From DASQUP01 sp035641235 (GTDB lineage: Bacteria; Actinomycetota; CADDZG01; WHSQ01): a stretch of DNA of 37,572 nucleotides. The position numbers and the translations under genes were made by a program. The DNA lies in NCBI GenBank assembly GCA_035641235.1, contig DASQUP010000055.1, positions 1-37,572 on the forward strand, given 5' to 3'. Positions 36,451 to 37,572 of the stretch are shown here, one piece after another. Within the stretch, counting starts at the first letter, position 1. Each line of letters opens with the position of its first letter. The notes under the pieces were generated by a model, which was given only the letters and a program-made list of their open reading frames with translations, did no database searches and was not told where the DNA came from.

Positions 36451-37572
36451 ATGGCTAGCTCCGGAAAGGGACTCGAGGGCGTAGTAGCGGCGGAAACTGC
36501 CGTCAGCGATATCGACGGCCAAAAAGGCCTGCTCTACTACGTCGGCTACGACATCCACGAACTCGCCGCCAACGCCACCTTCGAGGAAGTCGTCTACCTC
36601 CTCCACCATCTCGAGCTCCCCACGCACGCTCAGCTCGACTCGCTCCGAGAGGAGTTATCTGCCGGTCGAGAGCCGGACGAGCTCGTCATGCGGCTGCTCC
36701 CAGACCTTTCGGAGAACGCACCGCCCATGTCGATGCTCCGTTCTGCCGTCTCCCTTTCCTCGGTGCAGGACCCCGATGCGGGGGACATGTCCCCGGAAGC
36801 CAACTACCGCAAGGCCGTCCGGTTGATGGCGGTCTTTCCCACGTTGGTCGCGTACTACGACCGAACGCGCAAGGGCAAGGAACTCGTTCAGCCAGATCCC
36901 AGCCTCTCCCATGCGGCGAACTTCCTGTGGATGCTGACGGGTGAGAAGCCGGACGACGATACGGAGCGGATATTCGACCTCTGCCTCGTCCTGCACGCCG
37001 ACCACACGATGAACGCATCGACCTTTGCCGCGCGCGTCTGCGCGGCGACGCTGTCCGACATCCATTCGGCGATGACTGCTGCGATTGCCGCCCTCAAGGG
37101 CCCGCTCCACGGAGGCGCCAACGAAGCAGTCATGGCGATGCTCCAGGAGATCGGCGAGCCGAACAAGGCGCGCGACTACATCGTCAATAAACTCAATAAC
37201 AAAGAGAAGGTCATGGGGTTTGGTCACCGCGTTTACAAAACCGAGGATCCCCGCGCCACCCACCTGCGCCGCACCGCCGAGCAACTTGCGGAAAAGTCCG
37301 GCGATCCGACCTTCTATGAGAGCTCACGTGAGATCGAAAAGGCCGTCATGGACGAGAAGGGGATCTACCCGAACGTCGACTTTTACGCCGCGTCCGTGTA
37401 CGGCTATCTCGGAATCCCCACTGATCTCTTCACTTCCATCTTTGCCTGTAGCCGGGTTTCGGGATGGACCGCGCACGTGCGCGAGCAGTACGCCGACAAC
37501 CGGTTGATCCGTCCCGACCACGCCTACGTAGGCCCCGAACCCCGGAGCTGGACTCCCATCTCGGAACGCTAG
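36451..37572 (+). CDS. gltA: Citrate synthase
   Basis: 373 residues, complete; its stop codon is the last triplet of the window. The catalytic residues are in AALKGPLHGGANEAVM (His), VMGFGHRVYKTEDPR (His) and IYPNVDFYAASVYGYLG (Asp). The size and the start GLEGVVAAETAVSDIDG match the small dimeric citrate synthases of Gram-positive bacteria and archaea, which condense acetyl-CoA with oxaloacetate; 2-methylcitrate synthases are close relatives and cannot be excluded from sequence alone, above all near a propionyl/methylmalonyl pathway. ATG 36451 has GGGA about 5 nt upstream. Confidence 0.94.
   Translation: MASSGKGLEGVVAAETAVSDIDGQKGLLYYVGYDIHELAANATFEEVVYLLHHLELPTHAQLDSLREELSAGREPDELVMRLLPDLSENAPPMSMLRSAVSLSSVQDPDAGDMSPEANYRKAVRLMAVFPTLVAYYDRTRKGKELVQPDPSLSHAANFLWMLTGEKPDDDTERIFDLCLVLHADHTMNASTFAARVCAATLSDIHSAMTAAIAALKGPLHGGANEAVMAMLQEIGEPNKARDYIVNKLNNKEKVMGFGHRVYKTEDPRATHLRRTAEQLAEKSGDPTFYESSREIEKAVMDEKGIYPNVDFYAASVYGYLGIPTDLFTSIFACSRVSGWTAHVREQYADNRLIRPDHAYVGPEPRSWTPISER

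Noticed and set aside
1..37572. A mobile element, phage, toxin-antitoxin, defence or CRISPR system
   Set aside because: I looked on both strands for transposase, integrase, terminal repeats, regularly spaced repeats and toxin-antitoxin gene pairs and saw none. The NYN/RNase D pair is the nearest thing and has no accessory-region features.

Overview
The window is a GC-rich bacterial chromosome segment, densely packed with genes on both strands. It most likely comes from an actinobacterium, probably an uncultured, deep-branching one. The clues are a methylmalonyl-CoA mutase followed by an F420:NADP reductase-like gene, an SdhD of the mycobacterial type, a SigK/RskA-like sigma and anti-sigma pair, AccA-like carboxylase subunits with fused biotin domains, many GTG/TTG starts, and frequent apparently leaderless genes. 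A Chloroflexota origin cannot be excluded from sequence reading alone. I saw no rRNA, tRNA, transposase, phage gene or CRISPR array.

Layout. 1-3.8 kb: the start of a 2-oxoacid dehydrogenase E1-alpha gene that runs off the left edge, a secreted protein with a copper type II monooxygenase-like histidine pattern, a SAM methyltransferase, and a membrane-anchored family 2 glycosyltransferase. 3.8-9.4 kb: two divergent acyl-CoA dehydrogenases with paired TetR-like operators between them; one heads an operon with RNase D and a NYN/OST-HTH RNase, the other is followed by a thioesterase. 9.5-10.3 kb: a small Rho-N-type protein and an RsbW-like ATPase. 10.5-15.4 kb: a tightly overlapping four-gene liu-type (leucine/isovalerate) operon of carboxyltransferase, enoyl-CoA hydratase, HMG-CoA lyase-like protein and biotin carboxylase. 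15.5-20.0 kb: biotin-protein ligase, a second biotin carboxylase, an acetyltransferase, a YjbQ protein and a phosphoesterase. 20.2-24.8 kb: a degenerate GGDEF membrane protein, a YihY protein, the F420:NADP reductase and the mutase. 24.9-27.7 kb: succinate dehydrogenase (sdhD, sdhA, sdhB). 27.8-33.4 kb: YdcF-like, acetyltransferase, lipid kinase, RskA and ECF sigma factor, membrane protein and acyl-CoA ligase. 33.5-37.6 kb: thioredoxin-TPR protein, malate dehydrogenase, isocitrate dehydrogenase and citrate synthase, which ends exactly at the window edge.

Taken together the genes describe aerobic breakdown of branched-chain and odd-chain acyl-CoAs. Activation (acyl-CoA ligase), oxidation (acyl-CoA and 2-oxoacid dehydrogenases), biotin-dependent carboxylation with its biotin ligase, and methylmalonyl-CoA rearrangement deliver acetyl-CoA and succinyl-CoA to a TCA cycle whose citrate synthase, isocitrate, succinate and malate dehydrogenases are all here.

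Two sequence-level patterns stand out. First, at least eight gene starts have a TANNNT hexamer 6-8 nt directly upstream of the start codon, as expected of leaderless mRNAs. Second, several gene ends, mostly between convergent genes, carry long hairpins without a U-tract, and two of these share a 20-nt arm. I found no clear multi-gene system that looks wholly new; the strongest leads are the copper-monooxygenase-like secreted protein, the RNase D/NYN-OST-HTH operon, the Cys-to-Ser HMG-CoA lyase and the degenerate GGDEF protein with a coupled upstream micro-ORF.
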